64,000 bases of DNA. Source: Bacillus sp. HNG (GTDB lineage: Bacteria; Bacillota; Bacilli; Bacillales; Bacillaceae_L). Where the stretch lies: positions 62,001-126,000 of the forward strand of contig NZ_QUQV01000008.1 in assembly GCF_003400205.1 (NCBI RefSeq), read 5' to 3'. Positions 1-8,025 of this stretch are shown here, in pieces; within the stretch, counting starts at the first letter, position 1; every line of letters begins with the position of its first letter. The notes under the pieces were generated by a model, which saw only the letters and a list, made by a program, of their open reading frames with translations, searched no databases and was not told where the DNA came from. The position numbers and the translations under genes are program-made.

Positions 1-17
1 AAATTAGATATCGTCGT

Positions 18-218
18 ATGAATATAGTTGTAGGGATAATATTGGTTTTGTTAGCTATTATATTAATTCCATTGCTCATCTATTTTTCATCATCACCTTG
101 GTATACAATCACATTATTTGCACCTGATATTGCTCTCCTCACAGTTTCCTTAACCGTATTCTTGTTTGTAAACGGCATCCTTCTCCTATTCTCTAAAAAA
201 GGAAAGGAATCACTTTAA
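18..218 (+). CDS. Small two-helix membrane protein, unknown function
   Basis: Predicted 66-residue membrane protein; I do not recognise the family. Two hydrophobic stretches (about residues 3-25 and 36-58) are joined by a short polar turn, and the C-terminus is Lys-rich, which suggests a cytoplasmic tail. No clear Shine-Dalgarno precedes the ATG at 18. The frame stays open to the window edge, so the true start could lie outside. A strong hairpin terminator follows 8 bases after the stop, which supports a real transcription unit. Function cannot be inferred. Confidence 0.5.
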   Translation: MNIVVGIILVLLAIILIPLLIYFSSSPWYTITLFAPDIALLTVSLTVFLFVNGILLLFSKKGKESL

Positions 219-226
219 TATTTGTA

Positions 227-260
227 GCCGGAAACTCTTTTTGAGCTTCCGGCCTTTTAT
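227..260 (+). terminator. Rho-independent terminator
   Basis: GCCGGAA-x-CTC pairs with GAG-x-TTCCGGC around a TTTTT loop (227-253), followed by a T-rich tract. It ends the small membrane-protein gene. The convergent DinB gene ends just beyond it. Confidence 0.8.
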
Positions 261-282
261 ACACCTATATGGTTCGATTCAT

Positions 283-786
283 TCACATCTTAGGTGCTTC
301 CCTTCCAATCCTAGCCCATTCCTCTTTTGATGGTCCATAAATCCCAGGGACAGTTAAACCAGCTTGACGCATAAGAATGGTCATTTGACCACGATGGTGA
401 ATTTGATGTTGGATCATAAAAAATAAAAGTTCGGAATTGGAAAAGTTCTGTCCGAAAACATCTTGTACTTCCTTAAGTTTTTCGTCAGTCCATTGGTTTT
501 GTAGAGCTTCACACAAAGCGATACTTGTTTTTTTATAGCTTTCTGATATGTACTTTGCTGAGGTTGGAACAGGATAATCTTGTGTGGGCGAGTCAAAGGA
601 AAGATCTGTTTGAGAAGCTATTACGCCAATGGCTGTTACAGTATGCCAAGCGATTCGGCCTAAGGTCCAATTTTGAGGTGTTACTTCTTGGGATAAGGAT
701 TCATCTGTAAGTTGATTAAGTATTTTTTGAGTAGCATCTGATTCAAATTTCCATAATGCGAAAAAACCGTTTAGTGTTTGAAACAT
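283..786 (-). CDS. DinB/YfiT-type four-helix-bundle protein
   Basis: Member of the DinB superfamily of metal-binding four-helix bundles, some of which are bacillithiol- or mycothiol-dependent S-transferases. The expected His triad is visible: His48 in the WHTV segment, then His127 and His131 in the QHQIHHRGQ helix. Length (167 aa) is normal. The longer frame begins at 792, but AAGGAGG sits directly against that ATG; the ATG at 786 has a 6-base spacing and is preferred. It appears monocistronic. The substrate is unknown; thiol transfer is a family-level inference. Confidence 0.85.
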   Translation of the reverse strand: MFQTLNGFFALWKFESDATQKILNQLTDESLSQEVTPQNWTLGRIAWHTVTAIGVIASQTDLSFDSPTQDYPVPTSAKYISESYKKTSIALCEALQNQWTDEKLKEVQDVFGQNFSNSELLFFMIQHQIHHRGQMTILMRQAGLTVPGIYGPSKEEWARIGREAPKM

Positions 787-884
787 ATTCATCCTCCTTA
801 CTTAACACTTCATACATATTCGATATTTCATAAAAATATCCCTTGAATACACTGGCAGGAATCTGAGCATTCAAAGTATAGTGG

Positions 885-1820
885 TTAATTTTCTATGTGA
901 AGAATAATACGCCCGCGGCCATGGCCAATCTGGCTCAGTTCATGTGCACGTCTGGCTTCATGAAGTGGAAATGTCTTTAAAATAACCGCTTTTATAATTC
1001 CTTCTTCCATTAGTTGAGCTATTTCCTTTAAGTCCTCAATTGATGAAAGACGATTCGGCTTTAATGCCTTAATTCCGTGCTTCTTCGCTTTTTCCAAAGA
1101 CGGCTGTTCCAATAGTGAAATAAGCGTCCCACCTGACTTTACTACTGACCAAGAGCGTTCAAGTGTGTCTCCTCCCACTGTATCCATTACAAGATCTACA
1201 TCTTTTACGACTTCTTCAAAAGGTGTGGAGGTATAATCGATCACTGTTTCTGCACCTAAAGAGCGAACAAAATCAGTATTTGCCGGTGAAGCTGTGCCAA
1301 TCACATGTGCACCTTTCCATTTAGCAAATTGTACCGCATATGAACCTACTCCACCGGCTGCACCGTGAATCAATACTCTTTGCCCAGCTTTCACTTTTCC
1401 ATCATGAATAAGTGCCTGCCAAGCGGTTGCTGCACCGCCAGATATTGTTGCTGCGTCATCAAAATGAATCGAAGGAGGTTTAAGAACAAGAGATTCCTTG
1501 GAAACGACTATGTACTCTGCATATGTTCCCATTGTGCTTCTTCCGAATACCTGCTGCCCCTTCCTGTAAGTCGTAACATTGACTCCAACCTCTTCAACAA
1601 CCCCTGAAAAAGCAGAACCAGGGATATACGGAAATTGTATCGAACGTATTTCCTTAAATAGTCCTTGACGAAGTTTCCAGTCTACTGGTAGTACACCAAC
1701 CGAATGAACACGAATCAGTACCTCTCCTTCCTTCGGCTCGGGACATAGAATCTTTTCATATTTTAATTCTTCAGGTCCTCCATATTGATAAACTCGGATA
1801 GCATTAATCATTTTTTTCAA
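885..1820 (-). CDS. NADP-dependent quinone-oxidoreductase-type MDR enzyme
   Basis: Zinc-independent medium-chain dehydrogenase/reductase of the quinone oxidoreductase (zeta-crystallin-like) group, which reduces quinones or enones with NADPH in the cytosol. The N-terminal GroES-like fold spans about residues 8-110. The Rossmann motif GAAGGVG lies near residues 153-159. No catalytic or structural zinc cysteines are present. Length 311 aa is typical. The TTG start at 1820 follows GGAAAGGTG with suitable spacing. Upstream lie two decayed genes (1854-2245), so it is probably transcribed alone. The substrate is not predictable. Confidence 0.85.
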   Translation of the reverse strand: MKKMINAIRVYQYGGPEELKYEKILCPEPKEGEVLIRVHSVGVLPVDWKLRQGLFKEIRSIQFPYIPGSAFSGVVEEVGVNVTTYRKGQQVFGRSTMGTYAEYIVVSKESLVLKPPSIHFDDAATISGGAATAWQALIHDGKVKAGQRVLIHGAAGGVGSYAVQFAKWKGAHVIGTASPANTDFVRSLGAETVIDYTSTPFEEVVKDVDLVMDTVGGDTLERSWSVVKSGGTLISLLEQPSLEKAKKHGIKALKPNRLSSIEDLKEIAQLMEEGIIKAVILKTFPLHEARRAHELSQIGHGRGRIILHIEN

Positions 1821-1853
1821 GAATTTTCACCTTCCTTTCCTAAGTTCAAGTAA

Positions 1854-1971
1854 TCACAAAATACACATCTCTCCATTTTCATCAAAAGCAGGCTTAAAGT
1901 CAAACGCAAAAGGCGAAGGTCCATGTGGGTGATTTAAACTATCTACAGTATAAATTTGCAACTAAAGCCAT
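1854..1971 (-). pseudogene. Decayed, internally deleted second copy of the DUF3291 gene
   Basis: A relic of the gene at 4871-5334. Reading leftward from 1971: a GGAGGG site, ATG and MALVA, then one extra A shifts the frame, then IYTVDSLNHPHGPSPFAFDF and a tail matching the C-terminus of the other copy. The N-terminal start (MALIAIYTVGRL) is joined directly to the HGPSPFAFDF end, so the middle of about 110 codons is missing. Upstream bases also match the other copy (GTTATAAGAT, GAATATACCT, TATATAGA), so promoter and gene were duplicated together before decay. Confidence 0.8.
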
Positions 1972-2060
1972 AACAGCCCTCCATTCACATTCTATATATA
2001 GGTATATTCAATTATGATGGGATCTTATAACTTTAGTTACCATGCGTACCGTTTTAAAAA

Positions 2061-2093
2061 TGGGATAGCCTGCTCAAAAGTCAGGCTATCCCA
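2061..2093 (-). terminator. Strong hairpin terminator (minus strand)
   Basis: Perfect 12-bp stem TGGGATAGCCTG/CAGGCTATCCCA with a 9-base loop. On the minus strand it is followed by TTTTTAAAAC. It lies about 50 bases beyond the PaiB-like remnant and likely once ended that gene; it now probably ends the GNAT gene at 2273-2719. Confidence 0.8.
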
Positions 2094-2141
2094 TCCAATC
2101 TTCACTATAAAATAGTTTCTTCTTTTAAATTTAATCTTCTT

Positions 2142-2237
2142 CTATTGTAGATTTTTCTTCATAAGCGACGCTACTTGTATATTTTCTTGTTGAAAAGTGT
2201 TTTCTAGGTTCTTGATAATCAACTCGTTTTGGTCATT
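2142..2237 (-). pseudogene. C-terminal remnant of a PaiB-like (FMN-binding split-barrel) gene
   Basis: The minus strand encodes NDQNELIIKNLENT, then FQQENIQVASLMKKNLQ and a TAG stop at 2142-2144. This closely matches the last about 30 residues of the intact PaiB-like protein at 32743-33354 (RQELIIKQLENT...KIASLMKKNLQK). No upstream portion of the family is visible before the GNAT gene at 2273. It is therefore a gene scrap, probably left by a deletion. In B. subtilis an acetyltransferase gene (paiA) sits beside paiB; here a GNAT gene also lies directly upstream, though it is not obviously PaiA. Confidence 0.75.
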
Positions 2238-2272
2238 GTAAAGCCCATTTTTTCACCACTCAATATATAAAG

Positions 2273-2719
2273 TTATTCAGCCAACTCTAATTCATAATGA
2301 TAAAATTGAGAATCCCTTTTGTATCCATTTTTCTCATATAATCGTTGCGCAGTATGGTTATCTGGTGCTGTACTGAGACTAAGGCTTTTAGCACCTGTTT
2401 CAAGTGCGTATTCCTTTGCTTTCTGTAAAAGCCGTTCTCCTACACCTTGTTTTCTCGCTTTTGAATCAACATATAAGTCATTTAAGATCCAAGCCCTTTT
2501 CATAGATATAGACGAAAATGTAGGATAAAGTTGAGTGAAGCCAACATAGTTTGCTTTATCTTTAGCCACAAAGATAACAGATTCATTGCTTTCCATTCGC
2601 GCTTTTATGTAAGTCATGGCACCTTCCAGATCGGAATTTTGTTGATAAAACATCCGATACGAATTAAATAAGTTTGATACACCTTCTAAATCTTCGATTG
2701 TTGCTTGAAATATTTCCAT
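2273..2719 (-). CDS. GNAT family N-acetyltransferase
   Basis: 148-residue single-domain GNAT that transfers acetyl from acetyl-CoA to an amine or protein N-terminus. The acetyl-CoA pyrophosphate loop is visible as RKQGVGERLL near residues 89-98, after the beta-4 strand LNDLYVDSKA. The C-terminal NHTAQRLYEKNGY segment (about 121-133) is the usual GNAT motif B. GAGGTGG precedes the ATG at 2719. The PaiB-like scrap lies just downstream. The substrate is unknown. Confidence 0.85.
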   Translation of the reverse strand: MEIFQATIEDLEGVSNLFNSYRMFYQQNSDLEGAMTYIKARMESNESVIFVAKDKANYVGFTQLYPTFSSISMKRAWILNDLYVDSKARKQGVGERLLQKAKEYALETGAKSLSLSTAPDNHTAQRLYEKNGYKRDSQFYHYELELAE

Positions 2720-2827
2720 CGTTTCTCCACCTCATAAACAATTACTTTATCATTACTTTACACTAAATTTTAAAATTTCAGGGTGAATTTCACTTAATGA
2801 TTTTTACTCGCAATTATTGTTGGTAGT

Positions 2828-3916
2828 CTATTCCGTATTCGGCTTTCCATATTTAACCAGAACATGCCACAATAGCTTTAATTCCTGAAGTACCTCCTTA
2901 TAGGTTCCACGTTCCTTCCAATTTTGAGGATTTCGGTAAAGGTCCATTACTGCACTACCAATTACACTTGCATTGATACAATTATTTTTTGCAATGCGTG
3001 CTGCTAAGGAAGGCATGGTTGGTCCTCTATAGTCAGAAGGAACTTCATCTACCGCAAGGACAAATCCCCGATGCCAATATAAGTCTATCGAATACATATG
3101 GCATAGTTTTTCTACTATTTTTCCGATTCTAGTCCCTTTAAAAGATGGGTCTGCCACAAGCACTTCCACGTCTTCTTTCAGTGAAATATCCCCATGAACT
3201 TGGGCCTCAATGTAGTGATCAAGATTCCGATTTGGTTCTTCTTTTATTAGGTCCGATACCTTTTTCTTGAGATTAACTTGTAAATGATTGATTAATTTTG
3301 GTGGTGTCAGATCCCGTTCACCAATAGCAGATTCCCTTGAGAACGTCTCTTCCAAAAGTGCAGCTAGAATCATATCAAACTCTTCATATGACCCCTTTTC
3401 CTTTGGTTCTTGATGAGAATCCAAATACGTAAAGGTAGAGCGGTGTGAGACTTTGGGGGATAAAAGAAAGTAACAAGAACCAAAACGTGGAGCAGGCCCA
3501 TCTGGATGCAACATTACATTCAGTGCACCGTATTTAGGGCGTTGGTTATCAGTTGTGCCCTCTGTTTGATATGCTCCTCCAAAGAGTCTATTTTCCCAAA
3601 GGTCACGGTCTCCACCTGGAAAAGCAGATAAACTAGCATTTGATATGAGAGTTTCAAACTGACTCCTATATATTCCCTGTTCTACTAGTGCTTCGGCAAC
3701 GCTTTTCATACTCGAATCTGGTCTATCGGGATGAAAATGGAGTCCAATTCGCGCATTAGCTTTTAAACTACTAACCGCTTTATTAAAGATATCACTTGGG
3801 ATATTCGACATTTTTAGGACATGTTTTATTCGTTCCTTAGCTTCAAGACTATGGTTTCTAGCATAATTCGTAATATGGTCTATCGCCATTTGTTGAGACC
3901 GAGATAATTCCACCAA
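2828..3916 (-). CDS. DUF3626 family protein
   Basis: A 362-residue soluble protein matching the DUF3626 pattern as I recall it: an LHFHPDRP segment near residues 59-66, GGAYQTEG, RPKYGALNVMLHPDGPAPRF and GSCYFLLS in the middle, then a C-terminal stretch with EAQVHGDISLKEDVEVLVADP. The biochemical function is not established. The conserved His, Asp and Arg residues suggest an enzyme, but that is inference. The TTG start at 3916 follows GGAGG by 9 bases; GTG at 3913 is an alternative. It may share a transcript with the PhzF-like gene downstream (43-base gap). Confidence 0.75.
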   Translation of the reverse strand: MVELSRSQQMAIDHITNYARNHSLEAKERIKHVLKMSNIPSDIFNKAVSSLKANARIGLHFHPDRPDSSMKSVAEALVEQGIYRSQFETLISNASLSAFPGGDRDLWENRLFGGAYQTEGTTDNQRPKYGALNVMLHPDGPAPRFGSCYFLLSPKVSHRSTFTYLDSHQEPKEKGSYEEFDMILAALLEETFSRESAIGERDLTPPKLINHLQVNLKKKVSDLIKEEPNRNLDHYIEAQVHGDISLKEDVEVLVADPSFKGTRIGKIVEKLCHMYSIDLYWHRGFVLAVDEVPSDYRGPTMPSLAARIAKNNCINASVIGSAVMDLYRNPQNWKERGTYKEVLQELKLLWHVLVKYGKPNTE

Positions 3917-3959
3917 CTTTCCATTCCTCCTCTCAATGAATCACTACTTTTATGTAGTA

Positions 3960-4841
3960 TTATAGAAACCATTCACCTTGAGCCATTTTCACTACTTTAC
4001 CACCTACATGAACATTCATTTTCCCGTTGTCTTCATCTGCTTTTAAAAATAATAAAGAAGGTCTTTTTATTTCATACCCCTGTTCCACTCTAACGTTAAT
4101 TTCACTATTGTTGAAATATCGGTATTTAACTAAGTACGCGGCTAAACATCCATTCGAACTCCCCGTAGCTGGATCCTCGGGAATTCCATAGTAATCCGCG
4201 AAGTCTCGAACATTTAGATCATTTTCCGTATGGTAGGTTTCCGGAGAAAAAACCAAAATAGCTTTTGCATCCGTTTGTTCAATTAACGTAAAATATTTAT
4301 CTCTATTCATATTTACTTTCTTAACTGCCTCCAGTGATTTTAAAGGGACAACAATGACTGGAAGGCCAGTCGAAACCTCTTGGATAGGGAACCTATCGTC
4401 TATGTATTCATCATCTATGTTTAAAACATCCGAAATTACTTTTTCATCTAAAATTTGTCCAAAAGAAGGTTCGTTTTGTTTCATCCATAGAACTTCTCCC
4501 CGATTATCGAACGAAACCGGTATCTGACCCGCTTTAAAATTCAGATGAAGTTTGTCCAAAGGTTCCTCTAGCACTTCGTTTTGAATGATAAAAGCTGTTC
4601 CTAATGTCGGGTGACCAGCAAAAGGAACCTCTTCATTCGGTGTAAAAATACGAACATCAAAACCATTATTATTTTTCAAATTAGACAAGATAAAAGTAGT
4701 TTCGGAATAATTAATTTCTTTGGCTATTTGCTGCATTTCCTGTTCAGAAAGAGATCCTGCGTTTGTAAAAACGGCAAGTGGATTGCCTGTATATTTCCCT
4801 TCTGAAAACACATCCACAATGGAATAATTAATTTTCACCAT
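3960..4841 (-). CDS. PhzF family isomerase/epimerase
   Basis: PhzF-type protein with the diaminopimelate-epimerase-like double fold. The catalytic Glu is Glu47 in INYSETTFI; PhzF enzymes use one Glu for proton shuttling instead of the Cys pair. EVPFAGHPTLGTA (about residues 71-83) and DPATGSSNGCLAAYL (about 223-237) are family signatures. Length 293 aa is normal. There are no phenazine genes nearby, so this is one of the many stand-alone PhzF proteins of unknown substrate. GGAG precedes the ATG at 4841. Confidence 0.88.
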   Translation of the reverse strand: MVKINYSIVDVFSEGKYTGNPLAVFTNAGSLSEQEMQQIAKEINYSETTFILSNLKNNNGFDVRIFTPNEEVPFAGHPTLGTAFIIQNEVLEEPLDKLHLNFKAGQIPVSFDNRGEVLWMKQNEPSFGQILDEKVISDVLNIDDEYIDDRFPIQEVSTGLPVIVVPLKSLEAVKKVNMNRDKYFTLIEQTDAKAILVFSPETYHTENDLNVRDFADYYGIPEDPATGSSNGCLAAYLVKYRYFNNSEINVRVEQGYEIKRPSLLFLKADEDNGKMNVHVGGKVVKMAQGEWFL

Positions 4842-4870
4842 TCATCGCTCCAAGTTCTTATTTGTTTAAT

Positions 4871-5334
4871 CTACTTAAGGACATATGTATTCCCTTTTTC
4901 ATCAAAAGCACTCTTAAAGTCAAATGCAAAAGGCGAAGGTCCATGTTGAATATAGTAATCGTATCTCTTGAAAGCCTCCTCCCATGAGACATCCTTCACC
5001 TTCTCAGTCCACCACACAACATATGAAAGGTGCTTCTCATCATCAAGTTCCATCCATCTGCTCCTATTTCGTAACGCTTGACTATGCTTACCTGAATAAG
5101 TAAAACGATACAAAGAGTGAAGGCTTTCCCATACAGTTAATGTACGACAGGGTAATCATTTCCTTTTTCTTCTTTCGGGTTAGGCACTGCCTCTGATGAA
5201 AAGTCTTCTATTAGATATCCTGATACATATGCCTGACGCATTACTTTATACCCAAATTCATAAAAATCACGAGACACAGGGTGGTCATATGGGTGAACTA
5301 ACCTACCTACCGTATAAATTGCAATTAAAGCCAT
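4871..5334 (-). pseudogene. DUF3291 gene broken by a one-base frameshift
   Basis: Two frames together make one DUF3291 protein of about 155 residues. The first (5334-5137) starts MALIAIYTVGRLVHPYDHP after GGAGG and stops after NDYPVVH. The second continues with RTLTVWESLHSLYRFTYS, then RNRSRWMELDD, YVVWWTEKVKDVSWEEA and HGPSPFAFDF, ending at 4871. Adding one base near 5144-5149 (GTCGT to GTCCGT) restores DYPVRTLTVWES. A TTG at 5113 could start the C-terminal half but has no ribosome site. It is either a true pseudogene or a sequencing error; the second decayed copy at 1854-1971 favours decay. Confidence 0.75.
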
Positions 5335-5480
5335 AATCAGTCCTCCATTCACAGTCTATATAAAGGTATATTCATGGAAGAAGGAATCTTATAACTTCTT
5401 TTGTATTTCCTACAGCATTTTACAACAAAGTATCCAGAACGTTCTAAAATCCAGATTCTATTTATATACAATTCTATTGA

Positions 5481-6023
5481 TTAACAACCTTTGGTTTTTA
5501 GCTGCACCCATTCATCCTCTAAAATGCTCATTTCCCATACACTCCAGTATTCTTCACCATTTTTCCCTGTATCCCTAAGCAACCCCTCTTTTATAAATCC
5601 TGCTTTTTCATAACAAGCAATAGCAGAATGATTAAAATCAAAGACCGCCAAACTGACTCTATGTAAGTGAAGATCCTCAAATGCAATTTTTAGGACTTCC
5701 TTGATCATTTGTTGACCAATTCCTTTGCCTCTTACGTCTTTATCACCTATTAATACTTTTCCTACTCGTGCCGATTTGTTTCTCCTGTCAATTTTGCCCA
5801 AAGAAATATGTCCAATAATAGTTCCAGTTTCTTTATCTACTACTTTATAAATCAACACCTCTGATTTACTGCTATTCGCATTCTCCATATATTTTTCTAA
5901 TTGGCTTTCCGTTAATGGATACTCGAATGCAGGGCCTCCCCATTGGAGCAGGAACTGAGGTGTTTTTATCCAATTAATAAGTTGTCTAAAATCCGAGCGT
6001 TCAAAGTATTGAAGTTGAATCAT
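5481..6023 (-). CDS. GNAT family N-acetyltransferase (RimJ/RimL-like)
   Basis: 181-residue acetyltransferase of the RimJ/RimL type, acting on amines or protein N-termini with acetyl-CoA. The pyrophosphate loop KDVRGKGIGQQMI and the following LHLHRVSLAVFDFNHSAIAC and YEKAGFIKEGLLRD segments are diagnostic. The frame opens at 6044, but AAGGAGG lies 8 bases before the ATG at 6023, which begins MIQLQYFERSDF and is preferred. It stands alone. The substrate is unknown. Confidence 0.87.
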   Translation of the reverse strand: MIQLQYFERSDFRQLINWIKTPQFLLQWGGPAFEYPLTESQLEKYMENANSSKSEVLIYKVVDKETGTIIGHISLGKIDRRNKSARVGKVLIGDKDVRGKGIGQQMIKEVLKIAFEDLHLHRVSLAVFDFNHSAIACYEKAGFIKEGLLRDTGKNGEEYWSVWEMSILEDEWVQLKTKGC

Positions 6024-6130
6024 TATAGTTGCCTCCTTATTCACACTTGAAAACCTTCACTTTTTATTATTTCAAAATCTTTTTAAAAATAAAACCTTTA
6101 TCAGGCTAAAAAGCGCTACAAATCAAATAA

Positions 6131-6178
6131 AAAAGAAGAACAAGTTAACTTCTACGAGTCACTTCTTGTTCTTCTTTT
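6131..6178 (-). terminator. Terminator of the ykkCD operon
   Basis: AAAAGAAGAACAAG pairs with CTTGTTCTTCTTTT. Read on the minus strand it ends in a run of T, just after the ykkD stop. Confidence 0.8.
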
Positions 6179-6183
6179 ACCCA

Positions 6184-6498
6184 TTATGAGACAAGTTTCA
6201 ATCCGACAGCTGCCCCTAAAACCATCGCGATGAAGACTAGTCTTTTCCAATCTCTTGATTCTCCATAAAAGAGCATTCCAATTATGGCACTTCCAACAAC
6301 ACCAATTCCCGTCCAAATCGCGTAACCTGTCCCCATCGGAATATATCTTAAAGAATAACTAAGTAAGGCAAGGCTAAAGCCAAAACCTATTATCAGTAAA
6401 ACGACTGTTTGCCAATTTCGCTTAACTGACAACTGATTAATCATGGCAACACCAAATGTCTCCAATAAGCCCGCTAAAATTAAAGTAAACCAAGCCAT
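6184..6498 (-). CDS. ykkD: SMR family exporter subunit YkkD
   Basis: Small multidrug resistance protein of 104 residues with four transmembrane helices. The second member of a paired SMR exporter, it matches YkkD in length and in segments such as PMGTGYAIWTGIGVVGSAIIG and the LETFG start that carries the membrane-embedded Glu used for proton-coupled export. The start codon overlaps the ykkC stop (TGATG), so the two are translationally coupled. The guanidine-I riboswitch upstream suggests guanidinium or related cations as substrate (established for SMR proteins under this riboswitch class; inferred here). Confidence 0.9.
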   Translation of the reverse strand: MAWFTLILAGLLETFGVAMINQLSVKRNWQTVVLLIIGFGFSLALLSYSLRYIPMGTGYAIWTGIGVVGSAIIGMLFYGESRDWKRLVFIAMVLGAAVGLKLVS

Positions 6499-6839
6499 CA
6501 AGATTCAGCCCCCTTCTCGACCTTTTCATCAGTGACTAGTTTCAAACCAATAACACCAACTAATAAAAGTAAGATTAATAGAATTTTTGTCCATTTAAAT
6601 GGTTCCCCAAAGAAAAGAATGTCTGCAATGACAGTACCTCCTGTTCCTAATCCCACAAAAATGGCATAAACCGTCCCAGCCGGAAGTACTTGGGCGGCTG
6701 TAATCATTAAATAGTTACTAATTATAATGGCGATAACCGTCCCAGTCCACGTCCAAAAATCATAGGAATGAGTCAATCCAATCACCCAAAATACTTCCAA
6801 AACAGCTGCAACAAAAACTTTAATCCAATTTGTATTCAT
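6498..6839 (-). CDS. ykkC: SMR family exporter subunit YkkC
   Basis: First gene of the riboswitch-controlled SMR pair; 113 residues and four helices. The conserved Glu lies in AAVLEVFWVIGL near residue 15. Segments LPAGTVYAIFVGLGTGGTV and LLLVGVIGLKLVTDE match YkkC closely. The acidic, Lys-rich tail DEKVEKGAES is typical of the longer partner. The ATG at 6839 follows GGAGGTG. The likely heterodimeric YkkC-YkkD exporter sits in the cytoplasmic membrane. Confidence 0.9.
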   Translation of the reverse strand: MNTNWIKVFVAAVLEVFWVIGLTHSYDFWTWTGTVIAIIISNYLMITAAQVLPAGTVYAIFVGLGTGGTVIADILFFGEPFKWTKILLILLLLVGVIGLKLVTDEKVEKGAES

Positions 6840-6871
6840 CTATAGGACACCTCCAATTTTTTCGCTCCAAA

Positions 6872-6916
6872 CAAAAAAGCCCGAGAGAAACTGTTTTACT
6901 AGTATTCTCCCAGGCT
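6872..6916 (-). terminator. Guanidine-riboswitch expression-platform terminator
   Basis: On the minus strand AGCCTGGGAGAA pairs with TTCTCTCGGGCT (two G-U pairs), followed by TTTTTTG. The 5' arm is the conserved 3' end of the aptamer, so guanidine binding should block terminator formation and switch ykkCD on. Confidence 0.85.
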
Positions 6917-6995
6917 TTTATCCCTCCGTGACACAGCACAGTGCTGTGAGTTTTCTCTCGGACCAGACCAACAATACGGTTGCGGAACCCTAGAA
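6905..6995 (-). promoter_or_regulatory. Guanidine-I (ykkC class) riboswitch aptamer
   Basis: The minus strand carries the diagnostic blocks of the class: CTAGGGTTCCGC, TGGTCTGGTCCGAGAGA, a variable hairpin (CTCACAGCACTGTGCTGTG), then CACGGAGGGATAAAAGCC and TGGGAGA. It precedes ykkCD, as in B. subtilis. It is an ON switch by family knowledge and by its overlap with the terminator. Confidence 0.93.
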
Positions 6996-7122
6996 AACAT
7001 TTCATTTATGCAATTGCTTTTCATTATACACAGATTTAAATCGAATTCCAAGATTACAGTATTGGAAACAATTAGATAAGGGTGTCAATCCTTCTTAGAT
7101 CAACACCCCGATGAAAAACTTT

Positions 7123-7830
7123 TTAACACCTTACATATTTCCGTTTGAACCCAAGTCTTCCTTTATCCAGTTCTTTTTGAATATTTTCGTACGCGTTTAG
7201 GAAGCTACTTTTTTTCTTCTCCCTTTTGACTTCTACAATACCTACTTCCTGTGCAGTTACTGCTGCTTTTTCATGTAGTGGGACATAAGAAATTCCTACG
7301 GTGTATAAAAAATTATTCATAGAAGACTTCGTTCGTTCTGGTGATTCGTGGATCGTATTCTTCACAAGATCAAGCATTTCAGAAAGTTTGCTTTCGGAGA
7401 ATTCATGATCTTTGCGATTTCCTAAAAGCCAGCAATAGCAACTCCATCCCGCTGACATTCTTAGCTCCTCGCCACTCGCAATCCATTTATCGGCAACTTC
7501 TTGTGCAATATCGGACTCTGACAAAGTGACGGCTACTACATAATCAGATAGCATATAAAAATACGCCCCATCCATCCAACGATCATAATCCGCCACCGTC
7601 ATAGCATTTGGGTCTGCAATGATTCCTGCAAAGTACATCGCATCATAGTTCCCTGTGGCATAAAGCTCCTCAGCTAACGGTTGATTTATTTTTATTTTCT
7701 TTGCAATTGGTTTCATGGCCCCTGTAGCCACGCCAAAAACCGGCTCTTTTGCACCATTCGATATGTATATTTTTTTAGTTCGTTCCTTGCCGAGAGCTTC
7801 AAGCTCCTGCATTACTGTTTCAAAATCCAT
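7123..7830 (-). CDS. AlkD-like DNA alkylation repair (HEAT-repeat) protein
   Basis: 235-residue all-helical protein resembling the DNA alkylation repair family (AlkD/AlkC-type HEAT-like repeats), which excises or binds alkylated bases. Visible are the N-terminal LGKERTKKIYISNGAKEP segment, YDAMYFAGIIADPNAMT and WMDGAYFYMLSDYVV near residues 85-100, and a C-terminal basic tail. The frame begins at a GTG (7839) lying against the AAAGGAG site; the ATG at 7830 has proper spacing and is preferred. Catalytic activity cannot be assured: many Bacillus members of this family are uncharacterised. Confidence 0.75.
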   Translation of the reverse strand: MDFETVMQELEALGKERTKKIYISNGAKEPVFGVATGAMKPIAKKIKINQPLAEELYATGNYDAMYFAGIIADPNAMTVADYDRWMDGAYFYMLSDYVVAVTLSESDIAQEVADKWIASGEELRMSAGWSCYCWLLGNRKDHEFSESKLSEMLDLVKNTIHESPERTKSSMNNFLYTVGISYVPLHEKAAVTAQEVGIVEVKREKKKSSFLNAYENIQKELDKGRLGFKRKYVRC

Positions 7831-7984
7831 TGTTTGCACTCCTTTTTCAACCTATGTAGAACCATATTTTTTCTAGTTTTTTAATAAAACAGCCCTTGTC
7901 CAAATTATCGCTTTTTTGCTAACCATATACGTTAATACTAACATATTGTTTTAAAATTCATATTGATGTTTTTCCACGAGGATA

Positions 7985-8006
7985 GACGACCACACTACTG
8001 GTCGTC
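7985..8006. terminator. Short perfect hairpin, possible terminator
   Basis: GACGACCA/TGGTCGTC stem just downstream of the DUF5661 gene. The T-run is weak on both strands, so termination is uncertain. Confidence 0.4.
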
Positions 8007-8025
8007 TTCCCAACTTATCGAGTGA

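Noticed and set aside
4871-5113. Independent 80-residue gene starting at TTG 5113
   Set aside because: The sequence is the C-terminal part of DUF3291 and continues in frame upstream of the TTG; it is better read as a frameshifted gene.
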